A stretch of 64,000 nt of DNA, from contig NC_051443.1 in the NCBI RefSeq assembly GCF_001649575.2, forward strand, positions 18,872,824-18,936,823. Reading direction: 5' to 3'. Shown here piece after piece: positions 1 to 11,600 of the stretch (position 1 is its first letter; each line of letters starts with the position of its first letter). A program made the position numbers and the translations under genes. The notes beneath the pieces are model-generated. The model made no database searches. It saw only the letters and a list, made by a program, of their open reading frames with translations, and was not told the DNA's origin. Source of the stretch: Kryptolebias marmoratus (Eukaryota > Chordata > Actinopteri > Cyprinodontiformes > Rivulidae).

Positions 1-108
1 TCTCTTTCTTACTGTTTATTCACTGTCACATGCTGTTTTTATTTTGTTTTTTAATTATGTAAAGCACCTTGAAATGCCTTGCTGCTGAAATGTGCTATAC
101 AAATAAAA

Positions 109-163
<55 letters not shown>
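1..163 (+). repeat. LINE-like 3' tail followed by (TTGA)n
   Basis: Positions 1-110 carry the phrase AAAGCACCTTGAAATGCCTT followed by a GTGCTATACAAATAAA stretch. This is the common 3' end of fish L2/CR1-type non-LTR elements as I know them. It runs directly into about 13 units of a TTGA tetranucleotide at 111-163, the usual tandem tail of such elements. No reverse transcriptase coding sequence lies in the window, so this is a truncated end only. The family assignment is from recall, not a database search. Confidence 0.6.
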
Positions 164-688
164 AGCTTTGGCATCTATCTTTAATGGCAGCAGGTGATAA
201 ACCAAAATGCGAGTTCAGTCATGTAGAGTCTAACTTTCTGTGACTCTTTTAAACTTAGAATTATGTTTCTACTTTGAAGTATGCCTGAGCTTTAGGGCTC
301 CAAAGAAGGCTTATCTCACCAAAATCCCAATATTCTTTCGCTGTGTTTTTTGTGAATTTCATCTACGCTGTATGATGTGCTGCTATCAAAGGTCATAGCT
401 CACCATTCCCAATGGATCGTACATGCTTTAGTTTATTTTCTTACGGGTCCTTACAAAACTGTGGGAGGTGACGCAAACCAAAAAATTGCCACAGAAACAG
501 AAGAATAACGGGCAAATAGTCATAAGGTTGCTTCAGTGCTTTTGCATTGATCCCCTTAAATATAATGGCTGCCCTTTACATAGCCACTGCAGGCAGTCAG
601 ATCTATTAGTGCATCAAGTGAAATTTTTCCTCCTGCAGAATGTAGAAAATTTTAGTTTTCCACCTAAACTTTAACAACGCACTGAAAA

Positions 689-1399
689 TGTCATGTTTGG
701 TTCCAGTTTACGAACCCACATGCACGAACACAATCAGGAGACGCGTATGCAAACAATAATAAAGTTTATTGAACAGAGGGGACAGGGTTGGGGAGAAAAA
801 CACGGAGCAGAAGTCAGGAAGGGATAACCAGTTCAGCCACTGTCAACGAGAGGAAGCGGTTAGACTCCTGGGAGGTGGAGGAACATATAAATATATATAT
901 GTAGAGGAGAGAAAGGCTTACTAGGAACAGATGGAAGCTCACTTAGGAGCAGCGACAGACCCAGGGCGGCGTGGAGAGGTAGTGAACCGTTGGAGGGCGG
1001 ACAGGTAAGACAGACTGAGTGGGGAGCGAGCTGGCGGCTGGTCGTGGTCCGGAACAAACGATCCACAGAACTTTTCTCTCGAGAAAACTCCGGAGGAATC
1101 CAGGTAGACCTGACGAGAAGGAACAAACACAGGAGGCGATTATCTCGGGAAGATACACAGCGGGCCTTACTCTGGAACGATTTGTTACCAAGGTGAACAA
1201 ACACTCAGGCAAGGAAGTGTCAGCTCGCCGCTTCTTAAATATCCCCAGCCTCAGTCAGCAAATGCGCCACAGGTGTGTCTCCGGGTTCAACCACACGCTT
1301 CTCCAGGGGCTCTGCTCCTAGGCGGCATCTGGTGGAGGAAGTGGGAAGCGGCAGGCTTCCAAAACAAAAGAAAAACAAAACAAACCACCGATCCTGACA
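689..1399 (-). mobile_element. Probable solo LTR (Ty3/gypsy-like), minus strand
   Basis: Read on the minus strand the block begins TGTCAGGATCGG (ending at 1399) and ends in a CATGACA-type terminus at 689, giving the TG...CA ends of an LTR. It contains a TATTTAAG TATA-like box near 1234-1241 and an AATAAA signal near 759-764 (both on minus), in LTR order. Several overlapping minus-strand open frames across it are incidental. I could not see a matching 5-bp target duplication (GAAAA before, GTTAG after), so the exact ends or its intactness remain uncertain. Confidence 0.5.
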
Positions 1400-3099
1400 G
1401 TTAGGATGGTTTTCATCATCATATAATAAAGGGCTGAAGTAAAGAAAGCACAGGACCCCAAGAGATTATTAGTTTCCTTGCTGTGTAATCTGTCTAATCC
1501 AGTGCTGGATGGGTTGAGATTACATTAGGAGGAGACGCTGCGGTTAATGAGCTCCTTTTTTAATATTCTTGTGACCCACTAGCATGGATTCAAGAGGCAA
1601 ATTAGAAAACTGATTGCTGGGATCATCTAATGCGGTGTGTGTTTGTGTTATTGGGAGATGGCCTCACACGAAGCACTGAGAAAAATGAGTTTATTCTACA
1701 CGCACACACACACACCCACACACGCACACACATATGTAGACATACTTTTATTGTCTGCTGCTGAAAGGATAGTGTTTTTGCCTGTGTATGTGTGTGTTTG
1801 TCTGTTGTGTTAGCAAAATATCTAATTTTAATGAAACTTTCAGAATGTAATTATAGTATCTACATCTACAACTGATTAACTTTTGGAGTCAACTCAATTT
1901 GAGATGTTCACTGTTGCCAACTGACCTTTACAAACACTAAAATGGCTATAACTCTATAAATTTGGGCTAGAAATGGGCTAAGACTTCTGTGCAGCAGCTG
2001 ACAGTCTGGGCACCACACATGATGCAAGATCTTTGCTTAAAACTTTGGCATTAACATTGGCATTGGTGTCAACCCCAGCTGTCTGTTGCAAAATATCTCA
2101 TGAACCACAGGACAGATGAAAATGAAACTCTCAGAAAGTAATCATTGGATAAACCTCTCTATGAACAACTCTATCTTGTCATTTTTTAACATAAGATGGT
2201 CTTAGTTTAAAACTCTGGAGTGAAAGGTGGCAAGCCATATGTTTTCCTTTAAGGAACACTAAGTTTGAAGTTTTTCTATATTACATTCTGCATCTCTGCA
2301 GTGATGCAGGACCAATTAAGTTCATTGTCAGAGTTTTGGATGCTGCCAAGTCTCTCTCTCTCTCTCTCTTTCTCTTTGGCGTTGCCATGGTGAAGCGTCC
2401 TCAGTGATGTCACTCACCGAGGCCTCCAGAGACAGAGCCACCCCTTTCGCCCACCCGGTGACATCTCCCTGCAACTATGTGTGTGAAATTGTCCGGTAAG
2501 AATCACACCCTGTTATCCTTGAAACACCTGCTTGTGTGTTTCAGCTCATAATGAGCTGTCTTGCTGCAGTCTTTTGAGAGACACATCATTACATTCGGAT
2601 GCACACACAGGTAGCGTTTATGCCAACATTTCCCCACAAGAAGCGGATTCTCTCCAGAGAGCCTGGTGCAGTAATATATGGAAGGGGGGGTGCATGTGCC
2701 AAAATGTAGGAGGAATTAAAGGTGTGAACATGCATCCATCAGGGATGTGTGAATGCTGGGCTTTGAAAGGCTTCACACGTCTTCTGCTCCTCTCATCTTT
2801 TTCCATTCATCATCTCATCTTTTAATTTTCTCCCCTCCCTCCTATCTCTCTCTTCACTTTCTCTCACTCCCCTTGGGCATGTGAGCATTGTCTCAGCAGC
2901 GGAGCTAAGGGGTGGATGAGGGGGGGCTCAGCCATCGGATGGGTGGGTGGGGTTTCTGCCCAGCAATTCGACAGCACTCCTCTCAGCTTTTAGCCTGTAA
3001 GCATTCACCCCCACCTCAGCTTCCCACACCCTCTCTCCCCTCTCTCCCACTGGTCCACCCTCCCCCCACCCACTCTCCTTTCATCGGCAGGCAATGAGG
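1400..3099. other. Intergenic, upstream of sh2d3c exon 1
   Basis: No gene is visible. The stretch holds a (CA)n tract near 1700-1730, one copy of the dispersed repeat A (1775-2275), a short (TC)n run near 2351-2369 and a C-rich, low-complexity stretch at 3000-3085. Short open frames here have no recognisable protein content. Confidence 0.5.
1775..2275 (+). repeat. Dispersed repeat A, copy 1
   Basis: The unit contains the hallmark words GTTAGCAAAATATCT, TTTTAATGAAACTTTCAGAA, ACTGATTAACTTTTGGAGTC, AATGGCTATAACTC and AAGATGGTCTTAG, ending in a TTTCCTTTAAGGAACACTA inverted word. These recur in the same order at 33595, 39780, 41735 and 46535, and in reverse orientation at four other places. The start of the unit appears twice within this copy (about 1808 and 2083), so it may be a partial tandem. 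It is non-coding. Confidence 0.6.
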
Positions 3100-3447
3100 T
3101 AATCCCTAGCAGTGAGAGGAGCGCGAGCGGCGAGAGCGACAGAAGCCGGTGCGGGGCAGAAGCAGGGAGGATGTCAGGAGCTGTATCATCTCTCCCTGTT
3201 ATCAGTGGCAGCTGTTAGCGGCTCGCTCCTATGTATAATAGCTGATGCTGCAGGCTGCAGCTCCGCAGTTCTTATCTGTTGGTGGTGGCACAATGTTGAG
3301 GGGCTTTTAAGCCAGGCAGGGGTGGGACAAGGCTGTGGCTGGTGTTTGGACCCCAGGAGGAGTGGAGACAGGAAGGGAAGAGGTGAAGTAGAAAGAAGGG
3401 GAAAGGTTTGGGGAGAGATTACAGGGGGGTAAAGGTGTATACCCACC
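3100..3447 (+). promoter_or_regulatory. 5' UTR / proximal promoter of sh2d3c short-form exon 1
   Basis: A locally CpG-rich segment (GCGCGAGCGGCGAGAGCG around 3120-3137) lies just upstream of the first coding exon. An in-frame TAA at 3430-3432 closes the reading frame 18 bases before the ATG at 3448, which fixes that ATG as the first possible start of this exon. The start context ACCCACCATGA is close to Kozak. The transcription start cannot be placed from sequence alone. Confidence 0.45.
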
Positions 3448-3528
3448 ATGACGGAGCGGTGCAGTCTGTGGAGTGCCCTGTCGGCTGCAGCATGCTGCTT
3501 CTACCGGGGATCCTTCATGCAGGTGCAG
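3448..3528 (+). CDS. sh2d3c: sh2d3c exon 1 (alternative first exon)
   Basis: It encodes residues 1-27, MTERCSLWSALSAAACC then FYRGSFMQVQ, and ends CAG|GTGAGT in phase 0. As I recall, a mammalian SH2D3C isoform starts with nearly the same peptide (MERCSLWSALSAAACCFYRGSF...), so this promoter and exon are ancient. The cysteine pair could be lipid-modified, but that is inference. Confidence 0.9.
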
Positions 3529-6500
3529 GTGAGTGTTTTTACTAGCAGGCATATGGGCTCTCTGATTCCTTTCTCCTGGTATCTGACACATTTTTGCATG
3601 TATCTGTGTGTTGGTTTGTGTTTGGCTCCTCTGCTGTCCTGGCAGCCGGTAATGTCAGCCTGCCTCGTAGTTGGCAGACTGATGATATCATACACTCTGT
3701 ACAGCACTAAGGTGTCAGATGGACTGTGTGAAAACAGTGTGTGGAGGGAGTTAGAGGGAGCGGGTGAGGGAAGAGAGGGGTCTGGGAGTTTGTGAATGTC
3801 TAATAGAACAGAAAATGTAAATCGTATGTGAGAATTAGAGCTACTGTCTGAAGGGCACAGTTGAGTGAGGCACAAAGTATCCTCTGGTATCAGTTTTACT
3901 TAAGGTCTAAATCTGGCTCCAAGCTTGAAACCCAATATCTGACCTTACTCTTGGAGAAAATGACACCTTCAGTGTGTTTTGTCTGCTTTTTACAGCTTGA
4001 ATAAAGTTTTTTTTTTTTCTGGTTCCTAACTGATTATGTATTGAGCAAAGAGAAAGAGGATGCAGAGTTGTGTTAAGAACAAAGCACTAATCCTGATGTT
4101 TGGTTCTGACTTGTCCCACCTCGTCTCAGGACATTTCGTCACGCAGCCGAGGCGTTCGGTGTCTTCATCCTGGCTTTACTTTGTTGTTTGGTTATCGTCT
4201 GTCTTGCTCCAAAAAAAAAAAAAAAAGTACAGACTCTTGTTTCCAGGTTTTCATTTGCTTTCACTTAATGTGAAGAGGTTCTAAGCTTGGAGTAATGAAC
4301 TTATTTTTAATTAAATCTGCTGTGGGTTTGTGGTAGTGTGTGTGTGAGTGGGGTGTGAATTAATTACCAGTCGCTGAAGAGTTAAGTGGAAAAATCTCTT
4401 AATTTACACCAATTTGGTTTTGTTTACAAACACTGTGGTTCTGTCTTTAGACTAATATTTATTCGTCAATCCCTCCTAATTAAACACAGCCTGTCAAGCA
4501 CAATGCAGTGAAGAAAGAAGCTTTAATCATTACTTGCTCTGCTATTCAAAGCCATGTTGATTTTTTTTTTCCAACTTGCCTCCGGGGGGTAATAATCTGG
4601 CAGAATTTCTATACACTTTATAGTTTTTCTTTGACGCTTGCAGTGGGAGATGCTGTCTTCTTATATCAAATAGAGACAGAATGCAATAAAGCAATACTGA
4701 CAGGCTCTCTTGTGAGTGTGAACTGACAAGTAATTTAGCTATTTTGATCCATACATCGCACCTCTCTGTTGCTAGATGTGAAGTTTATCTTATTCAAATT
4801 GTCATACTTTCATATGGAAGCGACTTGATTGCTTGGGTGGGGTTTCAGGTCGTTTCAGTCAACGCTACAAGGTGATTTCAGTGAAATTATCTGTGGGGAA
4901 GATATGGTTTGCAAGTTATTCACAGGGTTTACTCAGTTGTGTCCACATGCTTGTTTATGTCACAATTACTTAAGCAAACATGATGTCAAAACTAATTCAA
5001 GTCCTTCAGTCCATTTGACTACATTGTGTTACAACTCACATGGACATTCAGAGGCATCATTCTTTAGCGATTCTTTTGCTAACCTGCAGTTTTTCAAAGA
5101 GGCAGAAGCCTGAGATGTCTAATGGAAAGCAGGTTTGACAGTTTCAGGGTACATTTTGACCAATAAAAAAAGGGCACTGCATTAAAAAAATACCTTTCTG
5201 ACTTGTCGGTTGGGTTTCAATGGTGGGATGACAATGTTATGCCAGAACATCAGATGCATTTATTTCAATAAAACTACAAGGTTGTGGTTAGAAATGACAT
5301 CAAACTGGTTAGGATTAGGAAAACTTAACACATTCTTTTTACTCCTTAACTTTCAAACTCGTGCATATCGTTTCTCATGACCACTAGAAGATACCCGTCC
5401 TTCAAACCCAGTTAGAAGTCATCATACCCTGTAAGAAGAAACAACCCAACAGGTTTCTTTTGTTTTTTTATTTTGGTGAAGTGTTTCAGTCTTTTCTTGA
5501 AAAATACTCCATTTAAATGATGGGTGATTGCTTCAAAGAGAAGATGTAAAGCAATCCTAATCTGATGGTTGTGAATTGGACTGTATGTCACTGGGTTTGA
5601 ACATGAACCTGAATGCACTGGACTGAGTTGTGGTTGGAATAAATTGGAAGAAGCTGAACTGAATTCGACCTGTTTTTATATATCGTGCCCTGAAGTTACT
5701 TTTGTCGTGAACCTGTGTTACGTGAAATGTGGTTTAAATTAAACAGAATGAACAGAAAATATAAAAGTGGAATGAATTTTGTTATGATTTCTGGTGTAAC
5801 TCTGATTCTCTGTGTCTATGAACCAATGGGGAGTAAAAATTGAAAGAAAAAAAAAATTGGTTTAGTTTGTTTAATTGTTTTTGCTTTAGTTACTTGTATG
5901 TTTTTTGCTGAATTTTATCATTCTGATTCAGTTTGTATTATTATTGTTACATTGCCATTATATTAATGACATTAAATGACTGTAAGATCACAGTAACGTG
6001 GGCTAAATCCTCATTTTTTAATTGGTTAAAACAGAAACAAAAATACTTATTGCTCTTAATTACAACTTATTTGAAATTCTAAATAAACTGTCCTTTATGT
6101 CAAAAGATATAAGATGATAAAAGACACATCCTAAACATGTGACTCCAAAGATTAGTGTTGACCTGGTGAGTAACAGTGTGAAAGTGATTACTCTTTGCTG
6201 TCTTTGCATCATTAATGACTGCAGATTGTTTTTCTCACGCTGTTTTTTTTCCCCTTAGAGTCCATTAGTGGTGAGAAAAATGACTTGCTCTGCAGAAAAA
6301 CATATCCACTCTTTTTTTTCCCCTTCTTAAACATGAAAAACTACATTTATGAGCCAATATGTTATAAAACCCTACAGATGAAGCAAATAACAACTACAGT
6401 GGATGACAGCCCATCTCACTGTATATAATAGAAATTATGTGAACATTCATTCCTCAGAGGAGTCAGGAAAATAAGAAAATGCTGAAAAGTGACTTTAATA

Positions 6501-8583
6501 AAAGCTAAGAAATCCCCTGAAGTTATGTGGCACTATATTGTGCCAATACTTATTTTTCAGATAGCAAAACCAATTGGAACCAAATTGGTTCGAAAATCAT
6601 CATCATGCTTTAAAACTAAATTGTGAATTGAACAGTGAAACAACATTATTACACTGCTGACACATTGTTGACACAATGACAGTGGTCCGTGACCTAAGCC
6701 TATCAGCTGTATCAGAGGAGAGATTACACTTGATCCCTCGGTCTAGACTGCAGTGTGCTTACTGCTAACTGAATACACACACTGTTACACACACATACAT
6801 GCACTCAATGACATGCGGCTTCACAGTCATGTCTGCAGTGCGTCCAGTGTGTAAGTGGGACAATGTAACCGTCCGCTGGACTCTGGCAGTGTAAAACACT
6901 CCATCAGCCCCCAGAAACAGACACACAAAGTCAAAAATACATAAACAGATGCATGGACACACACAGATTAATCCCCTTTCTCTGCTTTGGTTGTTTTGGA
7001 TTCCCCCCTTGTTTCCTCGCCTTCTCCCTCCCATCTCGCTGCCTCTCCCCCATCATCTTTGTAGCCTCACTCCCTGCTGACCCGACCAGCTTGTGGCTGT
7101 CGTCGTTCCAGCCAGCAGCCGGTCCCTCTGTCCTTTAGCATTCCTGCAGCCCTCCTTTATCTGGAATGTTGCTGTGACCTCCAACCCTGCAACATGGCAC
7201 TTCTCTGCCGTCCGCGCCTTGCAGTTTAATGCAGGTTTCTGTTTGCAAAGACGTACAGTGCCTTTGTGCGTTGTAGTGTTTTAAATTACAAGATAATTCA
7301 CTACCATAGATCTGTTAAGTCCCTTTAAATGTTTTTTTTTTCTTTTTCTTTAAGTACAGTCTTTGGAATGTTACAAAGCTAATATAAAGAGACATGTAAG
7401 TTAATTTGTTTAAGATGCTTCTTACCAAAAATTTTTAGAGAACAAATCTAACAGAATCAAACATAGATGCTTGGTAAGAACTTATTGTTGTCGTGTTTTA
7501 CTACGTCAGGTAGATACGACACGTTTATGATTCAGCTTTAGCTTCAATTTTCCACAAAATAAGTTTCATTTAGAGGTTTAATGAAGGAATTAAACTCAAA
7601 ATTTTTAACAGACAGGGTGAAGTGAAGTTCTGTGACTGTGATACAGATCTTTTTTAGGAACTTTTTATGCTTTGTACTGCATACAAATATATTTTAATTA
7701 ATGTTTGGTTAGGTGTAGGTTGGATTGAGTGAACAATTGTGGTTTGAGTTTTAAGGTTTCCTAAAATTTGGAAAATAAACATTTATAAATTATTACTTTA
7801 GAAAAAGAAAATGAAAATGACTGAGCTTGTGGATTTTTCGAGGAGACCTGTGATAAATACATCATACAGCGCAGAATAAATTGGTGGGCTTTATTGCATG
7901 GATGTCTCTTGTGTCCCTGGTTTCACTCCAGAGAGGTCTCACAAGTTAATAACACAAAATTGAACCTTGTAGCATTGCTGCAAAGTTTTCTATAGGACTT
8001 TTATTACTTTCAATATAGTCTTTCCCTCGGTTTTATTAGTTTTATCAGCAGAAAAAGTTCTCGCCATGTTTGATGAGGGATGGCGATTTCTTAAATTGGA
8101 AGAATTTGGTTTAGGTTTTCCTCTTACAGCAGGTTCAAGAACTTATCACAAAGGGATATAATAATGTTTATTTTATTAGTTTAACCTGCCACCTCACTAG
8201 TCAGTGCTAAGTTAGCTGAAGAACATAGAGCCCCGCTAATGCCTTTTGTGTGTTTATGTGTTTGTCTGTCATTCCATGCCAAAAAGGGGAATCCAAACCA
8301 ATTGGTATGTTTTAGTATTGAAATATTCACCATGTAATCCCCTCTTCTCCGCTCCTCCATATCTCTCACTCTCCTTCTCCTCCCCTAAGCTTTTCTCTGC
8401 AAATCCTCTTTTGGCGTGCCTGCCTGTCACACCCTGCAGGCTCATATTGTGAAGGGCAGCTGTGCATGTGTGTGTGTCATGGTGTGTGTGTGTGTGCGTG
8501 CTTGAATTGCCTTGTTCCAGAGTCCATATTCTCATTAAAGCTCTGTGAATGGTTTTGGCACTAATGAGGAGCAGAACTGCTGG

Positions 8584-8628
<45 letters not shown>

Positions 8629-11600
8629 TGTTTGTGCATGTGTCAGCTGTGTGTGTTTGATGTGTGTATGACTATGTGTTTCTGATTCTCCAGAATGTTA
8701 CTTACTGGTTTGTAATGAGCATTTTAAAAGATTATTATTTTGGCATTAGCTGAAGAGAGGGCTCAGTTTAAGCCACTCTAATTGATCAGCCTTTCTGATG
8801 TAACAGCTTTTTTACATATTTTTTTTTCTTTTACCGCTCTTAACCTTTTTTGATTTCCTTGGAGAGATTTTCAGAGTCAAAACCAGTGGGTCTCCTTTCA
8901 AATAAAGTGTAGGAAAATATGCTTCCCCTCACCCCTTCTTTTGTTTACTTGCTTAATTTTGCCCAATTCTTAAATGCCTTTGGGATCAAGGCTATATACT
9001 TTGATCCCGTTTATATGCAAATACTGCTGTTTGATATAAGATCAGACGATCAGGCTTAATGAGTAAAGAAAAAGGTCTGTCCTACTGAATTTATTAGTTT
9101 CTGACTCAGGGAGCAATTTAAATAAAGTAATATTCCCCAAAGGTGCCCAATCTTTTTAGCGAAACCACATATATTTAATATTTTTTCATGCATCTCCTAA
9201 CATTTCTTTCCAACCAGTCTTTGCTGTACCAGTTAAAAGCTGACCGAAGACCCTCCTCTCATTTTAAAAACTGCTTCAGAATGAGCTTTCATTAGGTCTG
9301 TTTTTATTAACTATAAATGACTGGTCTTTCATTTATATAACTGCAAAGACCAGCTGCCTTTGGTATTCATAAATGTTAATGCACCAATTAAGCCAAGTTC
9401 TGTGACAATGTGCACTTCCAGAAATATGTCTCGGAGATCTCCCATTCTAAATCCCACAGCTTGTCTATCATCAGGCATCAAGCTGCTATGCTGGCTTACA
9501 CATACCAACAGTTTCAGCTCTGTGACTACCTCGCTAAACAGTTCAGAGGCAAAACAGCAGTGGGGTGATTTTAACCTCCTCGGAAGAAGATGTCTCAGGA
9601 AAGTGTTTTGTTAGAGGCGCTGTTGTTGCATTCTTATTGTTGATACAACTTTATTGCCAAAACTGTAACAAATAATAAATAATAACAAATAACCCCTTCA
9701 AATTAAAAGACTGCAGGAAAGGCAGGGGGAGACTGAAGGTGCAGTTTTAAGGAACTCTCCATGGAAGATAAGGTGGCTTACGCTCTTTGTTGTCAAAACA
9801 GATGATTTGTATGAATAACCATCATCTCTGATCTGTTTTCGAACAGGTTTTGACCCTACAACAGCATAACAAAACTGCTGTCTGAGAGAACAATACAGTT
9901 ATTATTAGCTCGACAAGACGAGGCCGCCTGTCAGGAAAGCATCAAAGCTGATTCAAAAACACTTTGGGAAATCCACAGAATTGCTTATATTCTGAAAATG
10001 ATTTGGTGAAACAGTTTTCTCCAGTGAGTTTTTTTTTAAAAACTTCAAGCAGCTATAAAGGGAGGCTGCCTTAAAAACGTTTCCATATGTGTAAACATCA
10101 TGCTATTGTGAAAGAGCTGGGAAATATAAAAGCTGAATGAAACAAAAGTTGTGAATTAATTTAGACAGAAAAAAGTGTAATTGGTGTTGTTCCAAAAAGG
10201 CCTGAAGTCATGGCGGTGTAAGTCTTTACCCACCCAAGCGATGTCTGCAAAACCTTATGGATCCTGCTCTCTTTCCTCCTTTTTCTTAATCTCCTACTGG
10301 TGCTATACAATAACAAAAAAAAAAAAAAGAAAACAATCATACAATAAAAATAAAACTTTAATGCATCTTTGCTTGAAAGCTATCACCGAGAGGCATTTAG
10401 TATCAAGAGCATCAGGTTCAACCTGCAGAAACAGTTCACGGGTAATTCATTCATTTGACCTTCTGATGCAAAGTTCTCAGACTCTCTTTAAGTCTTCATC
10501 TTGACTTAGGAGGAGGTCAGATAAAGCACTAAGAGTTAAGTGGTTCTTTGGCTGCAGGTCACTCTTAGGTAGGTTCCTCTAAAAGGTAACGAGTCCATTC
10601 AAATCTAAAGGGATAAAATGAGAATTAGACTATGGCTTATTGAGCATACTATCAAATCATTTTGATTTGTTTTCAAGGTGGATTGAACAGATTAAAAGCT
10701 CAACTCTGAAACGAGATCAGTCCTTAGACCTGAAGTCAATCAGAAAAAGGCATTAGAAGAGGAGTTTAAATAAATCTGCCCACGTTTTATCCAAGCCCAG
10801 ACTGTCGTGCAGCAATGGGCCTTCGGGCATTTCAGTGGTTCAGTACATAACATACTCGCCATTCAAACAAGTGAAAATGCAAAATGGTCTCTTTTTATTA
10901 TGACTTTTAGCTGCAGGCCAGGATCATAGCGCTTTCCAGCTCAGTGCTTCATGTAATCATCTGCTCTCTCTGGACATGATAGAGGGAAGCTTTAATATAG
11001 AAGGACATGAAAACATAAACCTGTGGTGAATGCTTCTGTGCGTTTAATCACAGGTAAAACACTTTAAACAGAAGCCGGTGAAGGAGAGAATAAACGAAAG
11101 AATACATTTAGTAGCTGTGCATTTGGTTTAGATGCCATTTGATTAGTAAGCATCTGCTGCTGGCAACATTTGTACTTTAAGGATTCTAGCAGTAAATAAA
11201 AGTGTTTTCATTCTGAATCTATTCATGATTTTTGTCTGTTTTCACGCCCTGCAGCTTTGAAACAAAAAGAAAGGGCATGAAACAAACAAAAAAACATGCA
11301 AATTATACATCAAAACATAGGGCTCAGTCAGGAATAGTGTGCTCTGACTTTTGGTTGTGGTACATTGTAGGACGTGGACAAAATTTGCAGAAAACTGTGA
11401 GCAGTTTTCCCATACACAACAATGGGATTTTGACAAACCAAATGAGAAAACATCGCCCTCCTTGGAACACGATAGTTCAGCAGACTGTTGATGATATTGC
11501 ACCTGACTTTTGACCTGTCTAACTTTCCAAAACTTTGCAAACAAACACTTCTAACTCCCACAGCCTTTATACTACACATACAAATTATACATTAAAACAT

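Noticed and set aside
860..1204. Several overlapping minus-strand open frames of 60-114 codons
   Set aside because: They lie within the LTR-like block, show no protein family features and compete with each other in three frames.
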